From: Avena insularis
Taxonomy: Eukaryota; Streptophyta; Magnoliopsida; Poales; Poaceae
Assembly (NCBI GenBank): GCA_023614405.1
Contig: CM042686.1
Location: 468,628,740-468,692,739, forward strand
Direction: 5' to 3'
Length of the DNA stretch: 64,000 nucleotides
Part shown: piece by piece, positions 1 through 10,640 of the stretch
Layout: every line of letters begins with the position of its first letter
Numbering within the stretch: the first letter of the stretch is position 1
The notes under the pieces: generated by a model
The model's input: the letters and a program-made list of their open reading frames with translations, nothing else
What the model was told of the DNA's origin: nothing
Databases searched by the model: none
Translations under genes and position numbers: made by a program

Positions 1-2879
1 CTGTCGCCCTCCATCTGCTGCACGCCGACTGCGGTCACTGACTCGCCCTCCCCTCGCGCCGAATCCATCGTCCTCTGGGTCGTGTGAGTGCCCCTGGTGC
101 CTTTTGCTTGGTCTGCTAGTGATGTTGCTGCGAGGATGTGGTGTGTACTATTGGTGAAGATTGGACGACATTGCGCGTGTGAAGTTACTGTGTTTATGCG
201 AAGATAAGAACAACAATAGGTAGTGGCAGTGACATTCTGGTGTGGTTGATGGATAAGTAGCGTTGCTCCCGGGTGTTTTGGTTCATCCACCGCAACTTGA
301 GGATGCCGTTCGAGAGACCGAGATGAGGACCCGAAGATGCCCACAAGGTCACTGGGCCTAATTCAAGTTCACCGTCGGCAACGGAACTGCAAACCCAAGA
401 TCTTCTCCACGGACGCGGACTCAAAGATCGACCACACGAAACCCCAAGGCCTTTGATGTGGAACCGCCATGTTCTTCCCACGGATCCTGAACCCCGAACC
501 CCCAAGATCTTCGGACCAATGTGTGATCCCTTTTCCGAGACCCCTATTTTATAAATTACCATCCATATACTTGTTGCGTATTAACTCTATTCATGTTTGC
601 ATACATCGCATCATGTGTTTGGGGGCATTATGCCGATTCACGTCATAATTAAATATGGACACCATATGCGGGATATTTTAGGCTTATATCGGCTCCATTT
701 AAATTTGCGTAGCGAACCGATGTCATATTTTGCTTGTTAATACAACATTTAAAATGCAGGGTATCTAAACAACATAAACCATCTAATTAATTGTCGGGAC
801 CCCGGTTCCGCTTAATATTGCTTAATTGCACCGCATCTTTGCCATGCCATACATCATACATGCATCATGCCTGATCTTCTGCAGTAGTATTAAATAGTGT
901 ATCCGGTGTTTCTTTTAGTGTTTTGCTTCTTCACGGATTAGGCTGTTGAGTTGATGCGAGTACCGACAAGGTCTTCGGTGTATCTTCGGCTATGTTTCCC
1001 AGGCGAGCATTCTCCCCCTTTCTACCTATTTTGCATTTATAGTCTTTATTTCCTCCTGTTGATCTATTGCTATCCGTGTCGCGATGCTTTACTGTTCCAT
1101 ACTAGATATATTCCGTGCAGCCTTTATATTGCCTTGGACACCTCCTATTACCAGTTGTTTGGTAGATAGATGGTCTTGCGAGTCATAGTCGCTTGCTCAG
1201 GTGCGATCCCGTGTTGTGAAGTTCCACACGGTTGTTGAAATGTTGTCATATGCTTTACGGTGGAGAGGATCATGACTTTAAATACAACTATTAAATTGCA
1301 GGGAATAGATATAACTAATGCAGAGGCATCAGTGGGCAATAGATGTTATTTGGTTCTTCCACGCTCACTTCTGTCCCGTAGGCCCCGAGTACTTGATACC
1401 TGTTCCTTGACTATTCGCACTATCCACATACGGGAGACTCTATGAATCCCCCTTAGCCAGAGCTTGATTCATTTCTTATTTCTTGGGGCCACAAAGTAGT
1501 TTGGGGCTTTATTACTATCCTGTACTTATGCCATGCTTTACTGCTTTATTTACGATTGTGCGTGGAGCACCTGTACTGTTTTGGAACATGGAATGTTTTT
1601 GCGGTATCGACAAGCCCAGTCACACTTTCGGGTTCCTAGTCGTTTACAGCCATTGTCAGCTACCCTGGGTCCATCTCGGAGCCGGCCAACTTCGTTGCGG
1701 GTAGCTTAGTTGTGTGGCCCCCTGAAATATTTTATGAATCCTGTGATTGCTTTGTCGTGAAAGCCTCGTTGGGTTTTGATTTGGTTTTTCCGAGGTTGAT
1801 CATGTGTGTGTTGCTATTTGTGCACCCCTGCAGGGTAAATCTTTCTGAAAGCCGTGTCCGCGGTTATGGACGACCTGGAGCATAGTATCTCGATCATAGA
1901 CAAGCATAACTAAAGTAGTGCTATAAATTTGACTTTACTACAATGGAATGGATAATAAAAGTGCCAACAACTAGTGGAGCTGGGCTGTATCGTGTCATGT
2001 TATGCCTGCCTAGTAAGTATCGCAACTTCAATGGAATGAAATAAAAGTGCCAACAACTGCTGGGTTTGGGATGTCACATGCTAATTGTATCTGACTAGTA
2101 AGTACTGCAATTACAACTGAATGATTAACTAAAACTGCCCACTACTTATGCTATCAGGATGACTCATGCTATCTATATCTGACTAGTAAGTGCTTCAACT
2201 ATAATGGAATGAATAAAACTGCCAACTGTGTGAGTTCCTCGGTTTGACTTTCTCGTTTGGTCTCGAGGGGGGGGGGAATACCAGGATGGGTATGATTGGT
2301 GTTAGTAACAGGTTGGTTCTGAATAGGTCTTTCTTACCCCTCTCTCATAGCCGACAGATGTATCGAGTCTCTATAGGTTGTTTAGTGCATGCTTTGCCGC
2401 CGCTTCAGTCCACCATACCTATGTATGCGAGAGCCGCCGAATTCTAGCCTCACCGTGTACTGGCCTCAGTACTGATGCTCCTCTTTTTCCATTGCCCTTT
2501 GTCGGCACCCCCTTTTGTTTTAGTAGGTTGAGATCGACGTCGTTAGCAGGGTTACCCTTCCAGCTTGGCCTGGGCAGGGTTATGGACGCCATTGGTTATT
2601 CTTCAGGGCTCTTAGCCCAATTTGCTTCTTATCCGTACTCGGATGTTGCATCGTTTTCAAGGTGAATTGGATCTTTGTACTATATATTTGTATTCTTGAC
2701 TCAATGAGTCGTTGTTGTATATATATATGTGTTGTGGGTTCCATCGTGAACTATTCTGTAATGGTATTACTTCGTTTTCCACCCGCACGCAAGTGCCTGG
2801 TGGGCGTCCTTGAATCGTTTCTATGCGGGTTTGGCGGGAAGCGCTGAAATCTGCATAGGGCCGATTCGAGGGTGTTACA
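1..2879 (-). mobile_element. LTR-retrotransposon-derived non-coding sequence (probably LTR)
   Basis: No supported coding region. On the minus strand the right end reads TGTAACACCC, the same type of terminus as the Tekay LTRs further right, and it abuts a transposase coding sequence at 2880, so this is the end of an inserted element. A possible opposite end, TGTCGGGACCCC, starts at 792, but the 5 bp flanking the two ends do not match (TTAAT versus GCAGA), so an LTR of 792-2879 is only one reading. The true left end may lie outside the window. Short frames in 1-600 and 950-1700 have no recognisable domain. Confidence 0.5.
1938..2230. repeat. Degenerate ~87-bp tandem repeat, about 3.4 copies
   Basis: Units start near 1938, 2026, 2111 and 2198. 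Each contains a variant of CAATGGAATGAATAAAA, then GTGCCAACAACT, then CTGACTAGTAAGT near its end. The copies differ by substitutions and small indels. The array lies inside the retrotransposon-derived block, so it is probably part of that element. Confidence 0.7.
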
Positions 2880-4961
2880 GCAGACCAGTAATCTGTCACT
2901 GCCTACATGAACAAGTCTTGCTTCCAATGTCTAAAGTGTACCTCCGTTCACTTCCACGCTTGTATTCTGCATAAACCTCAGCCAATGTTCTGGAACTTTT
3001 GACCATCCTCATCTTTATCGTTCTCATTCCCCTGGTTCTTGCATTCAGTAACATAACCACCTTTGGAACTATTTTATGGCCTAAAAATTTTCTTGCACAA
3101 TTTTTTTGCCTTAAATCTATCTTCACCATTATGCACTGTCTTATTGCATCCAACAAAATAACAATTCCAAGTGTCTTCATGCCCGAAATCTTATCATTGA
3201 AACTCTCTGCCAAATTATTGCAAACAAAATCCACCTTGCTTAACTCACCAAACTTGCTTTTGGCCCATAGCTTGGTGTGATGTTCTTCAAGGTATTTTTT
3301 CACCTTTGACACTACATACATGTTCTGCAAGTAAGTAGCATGCGTGCTTGGGGTGTATGTGTATGCTGATCGCCACAAGTCCTCTTCAAAGATCTTTCCT
3401 TTGAACTTCTTCGTGAAGTTAGTAGCGAGGTGCCGCATGCATTCCCTATGCTCAACCCCAGGAAACACAGCATCAACAACATTCTCGAGACCCTCGCATG
3501 CACCGGTGTGTATCGCCAAGCCTTCAGGGTGACCAATTACTTCCCGTAGTCTCTGCATGAACCATGTCCAGGTTTCATTTGATTCACCCTCAAGAATAGT
3601 ATAAGCTATGGGTAGAAGCCAATTATGCGTGTCCAAAGCACAAGCAGAAGCAACATGTCCCCTGAACTTCCCTGTTAAAGAAGTTGCGCCTATTGCCAAG
3701 TATGACCTGCAGCCGTCAGGAACCCCTTCCAACATGCCTTCAGGCAGACAAAACATCTCCTGAAGCATATCTTATCTGCCTGATTATACCTGACCCCCCT
3801 CGAGACGTTTTCTCTTCCTTTCACAACCTCGTAATCAATGTCAACAACACTACCAGGTGATGTTTTCTCTACCTGAGCTTTGAAACTATACAACATATGA
3901 AAACTGTCATTCCACTTGCCTTGAATGAAGTCTAGAGCCATCTCCTTCCCATCAAAGAATTTGTGGTAAGGAATCAGAACGTTAAACTTTTTGCTAATCT
4001 TTGCTCTGAGTTCAGCAGGTCCAATGTTATGATCCTGCCTCACCTAGTCAAGTACAGTAGCAGCAATCCACTTGGTAGTCGCCGGTCTAATTTTACCACT
4101 TAAAGAAGTATTAGGGCAATTGTGTTTTTTCGTCTTACTTTAATCTGCATTCGATAAGAATCCAAATAATTCAGAGATAGTTATCAGGAGAATAAATATG
4201 AGAAAGATTGAAACTAAATGTAGCTATTGCAACCTGAAATGGGTGTCCACCCCGCATTGGAGATGCATGTAATCTCCATTTACACACATTACTTTCCCTA
4301 CAGTGCACCGTAAATCTCTTTTGGTCGCTCTTTTCAATGATAAATTCGAACCCAACTCTGATTGCATAGGTTGCAACTGCATATTTGCAGTCCTCCACAT
4401 TATCAAAGACAGTCCCCTCATCAATTGTAGGATTGTCCCTGTCAAAGTGTATCACTGGCCTGTCCTTGTCTTTGTCGTCGTATGTACATCCCATTTCCAC
4501 ATCTTCACATTCCTCTTCCTCATCAGTTACATAGTCAGGCTCAAAGTTCGAACCAAACAAATATTCCCTACTCTCCATCCTATCAGGGTCAGCAACCATG
4601 TTTGGACATGCTTTCTCATCATCATCTGCACCGCAACACATTTCAGTGCCTTCATGCTCGCTTGACAAAGAATCATGCTCAAGGACAAGCTGTACAGACG
4701 TCCTGCGGTTACCAACACATATCCTTGCCATCACCACAGGACTAGAAACGCTAACTCGGGTATGCATAAAAGGAATCACAGTTCTTACCCTTCAATGTGG
4801 ACGCACGGCACCTTCTCCGGGCTCCATACCTCCAAAGCTCTGCACCCCGCTTCCTCTCCCCTTGTTTCGTTGTCCTCTATGCTCTCTAGACTTGAAGGAG
4901 ATTCCGTGCTCTCCAGCCACGCAGGACCCATATCCGTGCTCTCAAGCCTCACAGGATCCAT
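2880..4961 (-). pseudogene. Mutator-like (MuDR) transposase, truncated and mutated
   Basis: The minus strand encodes the pieces of a plant MULE transposase in order. There is a likely first exon (ATG at 4961, GTAAGAAC donor at 4781-4788). An acidic N-terminal and DNA-binding region follows (4779-4230, with RFTVHCRESNVCKWRLHASP). An intron-like gap (about 4232-4150) precedes the pre-catalytic part (4130-3717), and then the MULE domain (about 3768-2896) with LTGKFRG, HRECMRHL and NNLAESFND. Lesions: an in-frame TAG just before VRQDHNIGP; a 1-nt deletion near 3717-3721 after CLKACWKGFL; and TGA in place of the expected Trp after CSCRQ, in the SWIM zinc finger. The C-terminus is cut at 2880 by the element to the left. 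Two conserved Asp positions are Gly (IGATSLTG and HTGACEGLE). It cannot encode active transposase. No terminal inverted repeat was identified. Confidence 0.85.
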
Positions 4962-5208
4962 CTCCGAGCGGGATCTGGATCACCAGCATCGTTGGACCCC
5001 TAACCCAACGGCTGACTCTCAGTTTTCATTTCCATACACACCTAGGCGATGGACGGCGGCAAGGAGACAGGGAGGAGGGAGGAGGCGTGAGGGATGGCGG
5101 GGGAGGGCAGGAGGACGACGACCCAAGGGGACGACGAGAGCGGTGCACGACTGAGCGGAGTGGCGGCGGCAGGAGCAGAGGAGCGGAGCGGAGCTGGTTG
5201 CGACAAAG
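4962..5208. other. 5' flank of the Mutator-like transposase, no gene seen
   Basis: GC-rich sequence upstream of the minus-strand transposase, with a polypurine stretch at about 5060-5200 (GGAGG and GAGCGG runs) that gives long but compositionally biased frames on both strands. It probably includes promoter or untranslated DNA. No terminal inverted repeat was recognised. Confidence 0.4.
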
Positions 5209-5311
5209 CATGGAAAATTGCACAATAATGTGTTGGTGGGCGGCACCAGCCCTCGAACCTGGGACACGCGTCGTCGAAGGTGGAGGAGGCGGGCCTGCCA
5301 GTCAGAAAATA
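5209..5311. repeat. ~103-bp repeat, left copy (flanks F-box pseudogene)
   Basis: Direct repeat of 7043-7148, about 90 percent identical by eye, running from CATGGAAAATTGCACAATAA to ATGCCAC. The two copies bracket the F-box pseudogene. Read on the minus strand it contains CCCAGGTTCGAGGGC, which resembles an RNA polymerase III B box, but no A box was seen. It may be a SINE-like fragment or the trace of a local duplication. Confidence 0.7.
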
Positions 5312-5602
5312 TGCCACCTGTCAGCGCACTATGCACGGTAGCACTTCACGGAATTTTTTAGCAGGTCCCACATGTCAGTCTGTTTGATCAAAACTTGCAT
5401 GCATGGCTGGTTCACGCGCTACTTCCGAAAAAAGCCCATTGATCCAAACTTGAAGTGGCAGTTCTGCTTCTTCTCCCTCATCTCCTCATCTCCTCGTAGT
5501 GGTAGTTCTGCTTCGTTTCCCTTGTCTGTTATCCTCTTCTTCTTCTCCTTGCAGTGGTAGTTCTTCTTTCTTCCTCGATCAAAACATTCCCGCACGTAAG
5601 CC

Positions 5603-6819
5603 ATGGCCAGTAGCCGGATGAAGAGGAACTGGTCCAATCTCCCGGCCTACCCACTTCGCAAGATCGTCGACTACTTGCTGGAGAAAGAGGAGTACGTCGA
5701 CACCTATGCTGCTTGTCGGGATGTCTGCACCGATTGGCGCCGCACTTTAAAGGTGCCCGAATTCCATCTCAACAACTGGATCAGAATAGATCACACACTT
5801 CCAGACGTTGGCGACTTCACCTTCCTCAACCTCGCCACTAGTCGTTGCTTCAGGACAAATATAATGGACGTCCATCGCAGGTTCACATTTATATCCGATA
5901 TTTATTGGTATTTTCCATTGTAAACATCTTAGTGCTAACTGATGCCCTCTTCTTCCAAAAGATTCTACTTCGTCGATGTTTCTCGTGGCGTCATCGTGCT
6001 TGCTCAGAGGGTGGAGCCGTACCAGATTCGGCTTCTAAACCCGATCACTCATAAGTCTAACACTGAGTTTCAAGCACACATACCATCTGATCTTCTGCAA
6101 TCTATCGTCGTGCCGAAGTCCCCGACGATGGTGTTCGTTTGCACTAATTGTCCAGATCATATTGCATGGGCCGATGAGTGCACCCCAACGGGGCAAATCA
6201 ATGAATCATTTGGAGAAGGATTGTATTCGCCACCTCCTGCTATGCTTCTGGACTGCATGACGGCATTCCGAGGGGAAGTATATGCATTACTTGAGAATGG
6301 AGACATCTTGTCGACCAACATCAAGTTAGAGCAGCGCGCGAGCACTGTCACGATGGCCAAAATAATTTCGGCCCCAGTCTCAGGGTACACGAAACTTACA
6401 AATTTTACCTTGTGGAGTCAGATGGTGATATGCTTCTTGTGTTGAACGGGGATTTCGCCAAAGGGCAACCGGTGTTGTACCGGGTGGACATGGAGAACTG
6501 CTCTCTCGAGGCCATCGGTGACATTGGAAGTCGTGCCCTCTTTGTTGATTACAATCGGTATATCTCCATTGACACCAGGTTACACCCCACAGTCAAACTC
6601 GGTTGCATATACTACATGAATTATACTAGACTGTACGATCATGAGGTTCAAGCCTGGGAAGAGGAACCAACAATGACGTATGGTTTAAGTCTGGAACATA
6701 CACCCATGCCTTACCCTTTGGACGAGATACTGGAAGCACATTACAGATGGAGAGAGTTCTTTGAATATGTGTTGCAGCACGCGGGAGCCGCCGACGATGA
6801 AATATATAGGGGAGAATGA
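5603..6819 (+). pseudogene. F-box / DUF295-type protein, single-frameshift pseudogene
   Basis: Exon 1 (5603-5880) starts at ATG in a plausible context. It carries an N-terminal F-box-like segment (NWSNLPAYPLRKIVDYLLE, then AACRDVCTDWRR, residues about 10-50). A GT-AG intron of 81 nt (5881-5961) fits: removing it joins codons in phase and links DVHRR to FYFVDVSRG. Exon 2 carries a DUF295-like beta-propeller region with NPITHKS, ESDGDMLLVLNGDF and ALFVDYNRYISID. The frame breaks at the T-run 6403-6406; one more T would restore continuity from KLTN to the downstream frame, which ends at 6819. F-box proteins are substrate receptors of SCF ubiquitin ligases, and DUF295 members form large grass families. 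The single lesion suggests recent inactivation, or a sequencing homopolymer error. Confidence 0.8.
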
Positions 6820-7042
6820 ATCCTATATTCATCCTAGGTTATTTGCTAGCATTTTCAGGTCTATTTTTCGAAGTAGAAATTTATACTGTATTTATATTAT
6901 TTCGATCAGTAGTATGCGTATTAAATTGTAATGTATTTAATTTTAGTACTTTCAGAATTCAAAGTATTTATTTTTAGTAGCTTCTTTCAGAATTCTCTGT
7001 GTTCGACATGGGCATCAGCTCAGCGCCGGAATTCAGGTTCCA
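6820..7042 (+). other. 3' flank of F-box pseudogene
   Basis: AT-rich sequence after the stop codon, consistent with a 3' untranslated region. At 7010-7040 it contains a 31-bp segment nearly identical to 8060-8090 (2 mismatches). Confidence 0.5.
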
Positions 7043-7148
7043 CATGGAGAATTGCACAATAATGTGTTGGTGAGCGGCACCAGCCCTCGAACCTGGGATG
7101 CACGCCGTCGAAGGTGGAGGAGGCGGGCCCGCCAGTCAGAAAACATGC
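7043..7148. repeat. ~103-bp repeat, right copy
   Basis: Second copy of the repeat at 5209-5311, same orientation. The sequences beyond the repeats differ on both sides, so only this block is shared. It is followed by a short imperfect duplication (7140-7220) built on CATGCCA, then CCCCT, then TTTCTGATG. Confidence 0.7.
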
Positions 7149-7640
7149 CACATCGGCATCCCCTGTTTCTGATGCCCTTTAAAAAAAGAAAACATGCCAG
7201 GTCGTCATCCCCTATTTCTGATGGTGTTGCTACAATCGATGGTACATGGTGGCATATAAATAATATCGTATAAACATAAGGGCACAGTCATCAACATTTC
7301 TAAAATGAAACCCGGTCAAGTCTCCTACCTGTCCTGGTACATTGCCCGATGAGGTGGATAGCCACGACCGATCTTTTTAATACGTTCACACTCTTATGCT
7401 GAGAAGGGAATAAAGATTGAGCGGTTAATGCAACGAGTGTCGAATTATTACCCTCTAAGGAAATGGGAGATGGTTATTTTCATGTGTGCCCGTAGTCCAT
7501 ACCTACTGTCAGTCTTTCACTCCCCTTCTCCGACAAACCATAGTTCACCTTGCGCAGCTCCTCCATGCCGCACCATCTAGGGTAACATGGCCCAACCTAA
7601 GCAGTAGCCGCCGCCGTGACAGCCACCGAAACTGGGGTAT
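7149..7640. other. Intergenic, nothing recognised
   Basis: No frame with recognisable domains, no RNA gene and no clear element end was seen. Confidence 0.4.
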
Positions 7641-8213
7641 TTAGCCTCTCTAAGGCATGTCATGAAGCTCTACTTCAAGGCCGGTCTCCCATTGCCCTGC
7701 CAGGCGGATGATTTCCCCGAATGTGCCGAATCGGCCACGGCAACGTCGCCGTCGATGCGGATCGCGCGGGCCAAGAAGGCGATGTGGAGAAAATGCACAA
7801 GCATTACGACATGCTCTAGGTAGTGGGAATAAGGTACATATCAAATCGTTCACGAGAGCGTGCCGCCGAGGGTACACACCCTCAAATAGGGCAACGTCCA
7901 TGCTTCGGCGTGGACTGCCTTACCGCAGTGGGGGAGGCTGGGAGCACGCCATCTGCGGCAAAGACGCTCCCTCCTACGCACCGTTGGAGGCCGTACCGTG
8001 GCGGCGACCAAGCGTCTACACTCAGCATGCTGGATTGTTCGACAGCCGGAGCTGGCGGCGGGCATTAGCTCAGCCCCGGAATTCAGGTTCGAGTTCACAC
8101 GGACCTATGATCCCAAGAAGGAGATGCCGAATTTCAGTTTCGAAGAAATCGTTGCGGTGGCGCATATGGTCCAACTAAAGCGGGACTGGCGCACGCAAAT
8201 CGCTCGTGCATGA
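7641..8213 (+). other. Possible gene fragment of unknown function
   Basis: GC-rich stretch with two frames that look translated. A short one begins with ATG near 7660 (MKLYFKAGLPLPCQADDF, about 50 codons). A second runs to the stop at 8213 and ends with TRTYDPKKEMPNFSFEEIV followed by AVAHMVQLKRDW. A CAG just before CCCCGGAATTCAGG (about 8070) could be a splice acceptor. I recognise no family. The region may be two exons of a small gene or a captured fragment. Confidence 0.25.
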
Positions 8214-8796
8214 ATGATGCAGATTTCTTGTAGTTTGGCGGGGAGGAAATATATCAGTTTGGGTTAAATGATCAAAGAACTTATGTCCTCTCAAGGCAAT
8301 TGGCCAGCCAACTTTTCTGGTGAAGATCTGTAGTTTCTTCAGTGTAGGATAGTTAAGTTTAGACTGAAGAATGGCTTTTGTAGATGAAATGCTAACGAAT
8401 TGTTCTATAAACTAGTAGGAAGTTTAGCCCACTTTTGTGCAGGTATAAGACCCTTTTGTATGGAAGTACTACTGTTGTAAGAAAATACTATCAAGTATCT
8501 ATTTCCTTCAATTACTAGTCGTGGTTCAATCCAGTTAACTGTCATCTTTTATCCTGCACTACGATTTTTGTGTCTACATTTATGCATCTTTGTAAACCAT
8601 TTACCTTTGTCTTGTGTTGCCTGCAAAATGGTCCTGCAGGTCAATGTGTTACAAATGTAGCTTCCTTGTACATGAAGAGGAGATGGACTACATTTTCCTG
8701 GCATCCACAGAATTGACATTGCTCATTGCCACACCACCCTCTTTTCATGAGGTTGTCCTTGGTTATTCACAGAAATTATAAAGCACGGTGTTCAAC
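8214..8796. other. Non-coding, AT-rich
   Basis: No supported gene. It could be the 3' untranslated region of the fragment to the left. Confidence 0.35.
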
Positions 8797-8940
8797 TACA
8801 TCGATTCAAACTATTACACACACACACTACATCAAATTCATTACCCACACATACTACATTGATTAAAACTATTACACACACATACTACTTCAAACTATTA
8901 CACACACGTACTACATCGATTCAAACTATTACACATTTTT
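8797..8940. repeat. Degenerate ~30-bp tandem repeat
   Basis: Repeated variants of CTACATCGATTCAAACTATTA followed by ACACACACA, at least four units with a CA-rich core. A simple minisatellite. Confidence 0.8.
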
Positions 8941-9024
8941 AGTCGATGCTAACTTCCTGCTACACTCTCCATACTAAAAATTCATTAGCCACTCATACCA
9001 TGGCAATTCACTAGAGCTCTATCT

Positions 9025-9776
9025 TCACTCGAGGAAAATCAGAACCACCAGCTCGTCCAAGCCCGGTTCCCCCACCGAAACTGTGTGCGCCGTCACAAAA
9101 CGGTGGTAGCCTGTGCCTTTGATCCTTCCAGGCAAACACTGCAGGCAACGAGGACGCTTTTTGGCAGCCTCTTCGGGGCCCTGAATGCCATGTATCGATT
9201 CCAGAACTACTCCAGGTGGATGATGACCCGGTGCTTCCAGCAAAGCTGTCGCCCTGCCCTGCTTGGAATCTGCACCTCGTACATCTTTGGAACGGCGTCA
9301 GGATCTTTCAGCCATGCCTTTACCTCGATGACCCATCTGTCGCTCGGTGGCACGATTTCCACCAGCTCGCCGCCAAGGATACTGACGACCTGCTTGAGGG
9401 CCTCTGACTCCCAAGCATCCAATGGGACGCTGTCAAAGACGAGTTTGGAGAAGAAACGAAACTGCCCCAAGCGATCGTCCCACCCACAGGCGCGATGCCA
9501 ACGCATGAAGCTCATTTTCTCCCCACAGCACTTGAAAGAATGGGAAGAATGCAGAATGTGCTCGGTGTCTGAGCTGTGCTTGAACCGGACGAAAAAATCG
9601 AATGGCGGCGCGCATACCTCAATGTTGACCTCATTTCGTCTAATCCCAAAACGAGACCTGAAAGCCGACAACAACTCTGCCGGCGACACGGCGGGACGGA
9701 CGCCCAACATGGTGGCCATGAGAGCGTGGTCGTCGAACTACTGTGCCAGGGCTACCATGCCTGGGGTGCGCGGCAT
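9025..9776 (-). pseudogene. DUF4283-family protein relic
   Basis: The minus strand from an ATG at 9776 encodes MPRTPGMVALAQ, an in-frame TAG (9738-9740), then a long stretch to 9207 with RPAVSPAELLSAFRSRFG, FFVRFKHSSDTEHIL, SFKCCGEKMSFMRWHR and FDSVPLDAWESEALKQVV. This matches the common grass DUF4283 proteins, usually linked to retroelement-like or zinc-knuckle genes of unknown function. After the stop at 9207 a second frame (to 9025) continues with HHPPGVVLESIHGIQGP, suggesting a frameshift near 9210-9240. The nonsense codon is explained by CAG to TAG. No zinc knuckle follows, so the C-terminus is missing or was never present. Confidence 0.65.
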
Positions 9777-10372
9777 CACACAACTTCCCGAGGCCGGTCG
9801 CCGGCCTGGATCACCCGACGGGACGCGCTCCGCCGTGCGAGAAGGACTAGCCAGAGGCGAGATATTAGTCCGGGGACGTGAAGCTATGATATGGCGGATG
9901 ATGAAACAACGATGGCTATGAGCTTCGATTAGAGGCATGGGAGGTTGACCGGACATGGCGGGGACGCAAATTAGAGCAAGTGCGAGCTCCGATCTGAGAC
10001 GAGCAGACGGAGCTGAGCAAATGTTATGGGGAGGGGAGCAGGGGAGAAGACCAGAGCAGAGCAAAGAAATAGATCTGTTCCACTCAGGGATCTGGTCCAC
10101 GCAAGGGTAAGATAGTCCACGACCACAAAAGATAACGGGGAATACTGACATGGCGGGCCAAGAAGAGTTGACCTAACAGCGGTATTTGAGTTCAATTGTT
10201 TTTCGTCTGGTTCATACGACCGTTTGGCCGTTAGATTTGTATTCACCCCCATTTGGCCCTTCTGGACAATTGGTGATTCTACTACGGCCCCTCTGCGTGA
10301 TTGACGACAACTCGGGTACCGCGGTGCACTCACCCATGAAGTTTGGTATCGCAAACGTACATTCCCCTCGGC
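9777..10372. other. Intergenic, no gene seen
   Basis: An open minus-strand frame continues in phase above 9776 up to 10151 but has no recognisable domain, and is probably 5' flank of the DUF4283 relic. Otherwise nothing identified. Confidence 0.35.
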
Positions 10373-10545
10373 GAGACTTCTACAAGAAGGAACACGATGC
10401 CATCCATGGAAAACGTCATCGAGCGGTCATGTCATGTTTAATCAAGTCTAAAAAGCCTACTACTGCTACTACTATGCCACAACACATGCGTCATCGAGTG
10501 CACGGTAGTCGATGGACAGCTGCAATTTATGGCCACTTGATTTTA
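10373..10545 (+). repeat. 5' flank of gene A, duplicated upstream of gene B
   Basis: About 170 bp shared with 39668-39840. Both begin CAAGAAGGAACACGATGCC and end GCCACTTGATTTTAATAAGA, with moderate divergence and small indels between. Because the same zf-XS-like gene type follows each copy, this marks the two loci as duplicates that include promoter-side DNA. Confidence 0.85.
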
Positions 10546-10555
10546 ATAAGACATT

Positions 10556-10640
10556 CGAGCAATCGATGGCAGCCGCCATTCCCGTCTAGGCCCCAGTCGA
10601 GCAATCGATGGCAGCCGCCATTCCCGTCCAGGCCCCCGAC
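10556..10640 (+). repeat. 43-bp tandem duplication at the start of gene A
   Basis: Two copies (starting near 10556 and 10599) of a unit containing GCAATCGATGGCAGCCGCC and CCCGTC(T/C)AGGCCCC. Copy 1 has TAG where copy 2 has CAG, so only the second ATG (10608) opens a frame. Confidence 0.85.

Noticed and set aside
5209..5311. tRNA gene on the minus strand
   Set aside because: Only a B-box-like GGTTCGAGGGC is present; no A box, anticodon arm or acceptor stem could be built.
5010..5340. Overlapping minus-strand frames in the GGAGG-rich stretch
   Set aside because: Low-complexity composition gives open frames in several phases; no recognisable protein.
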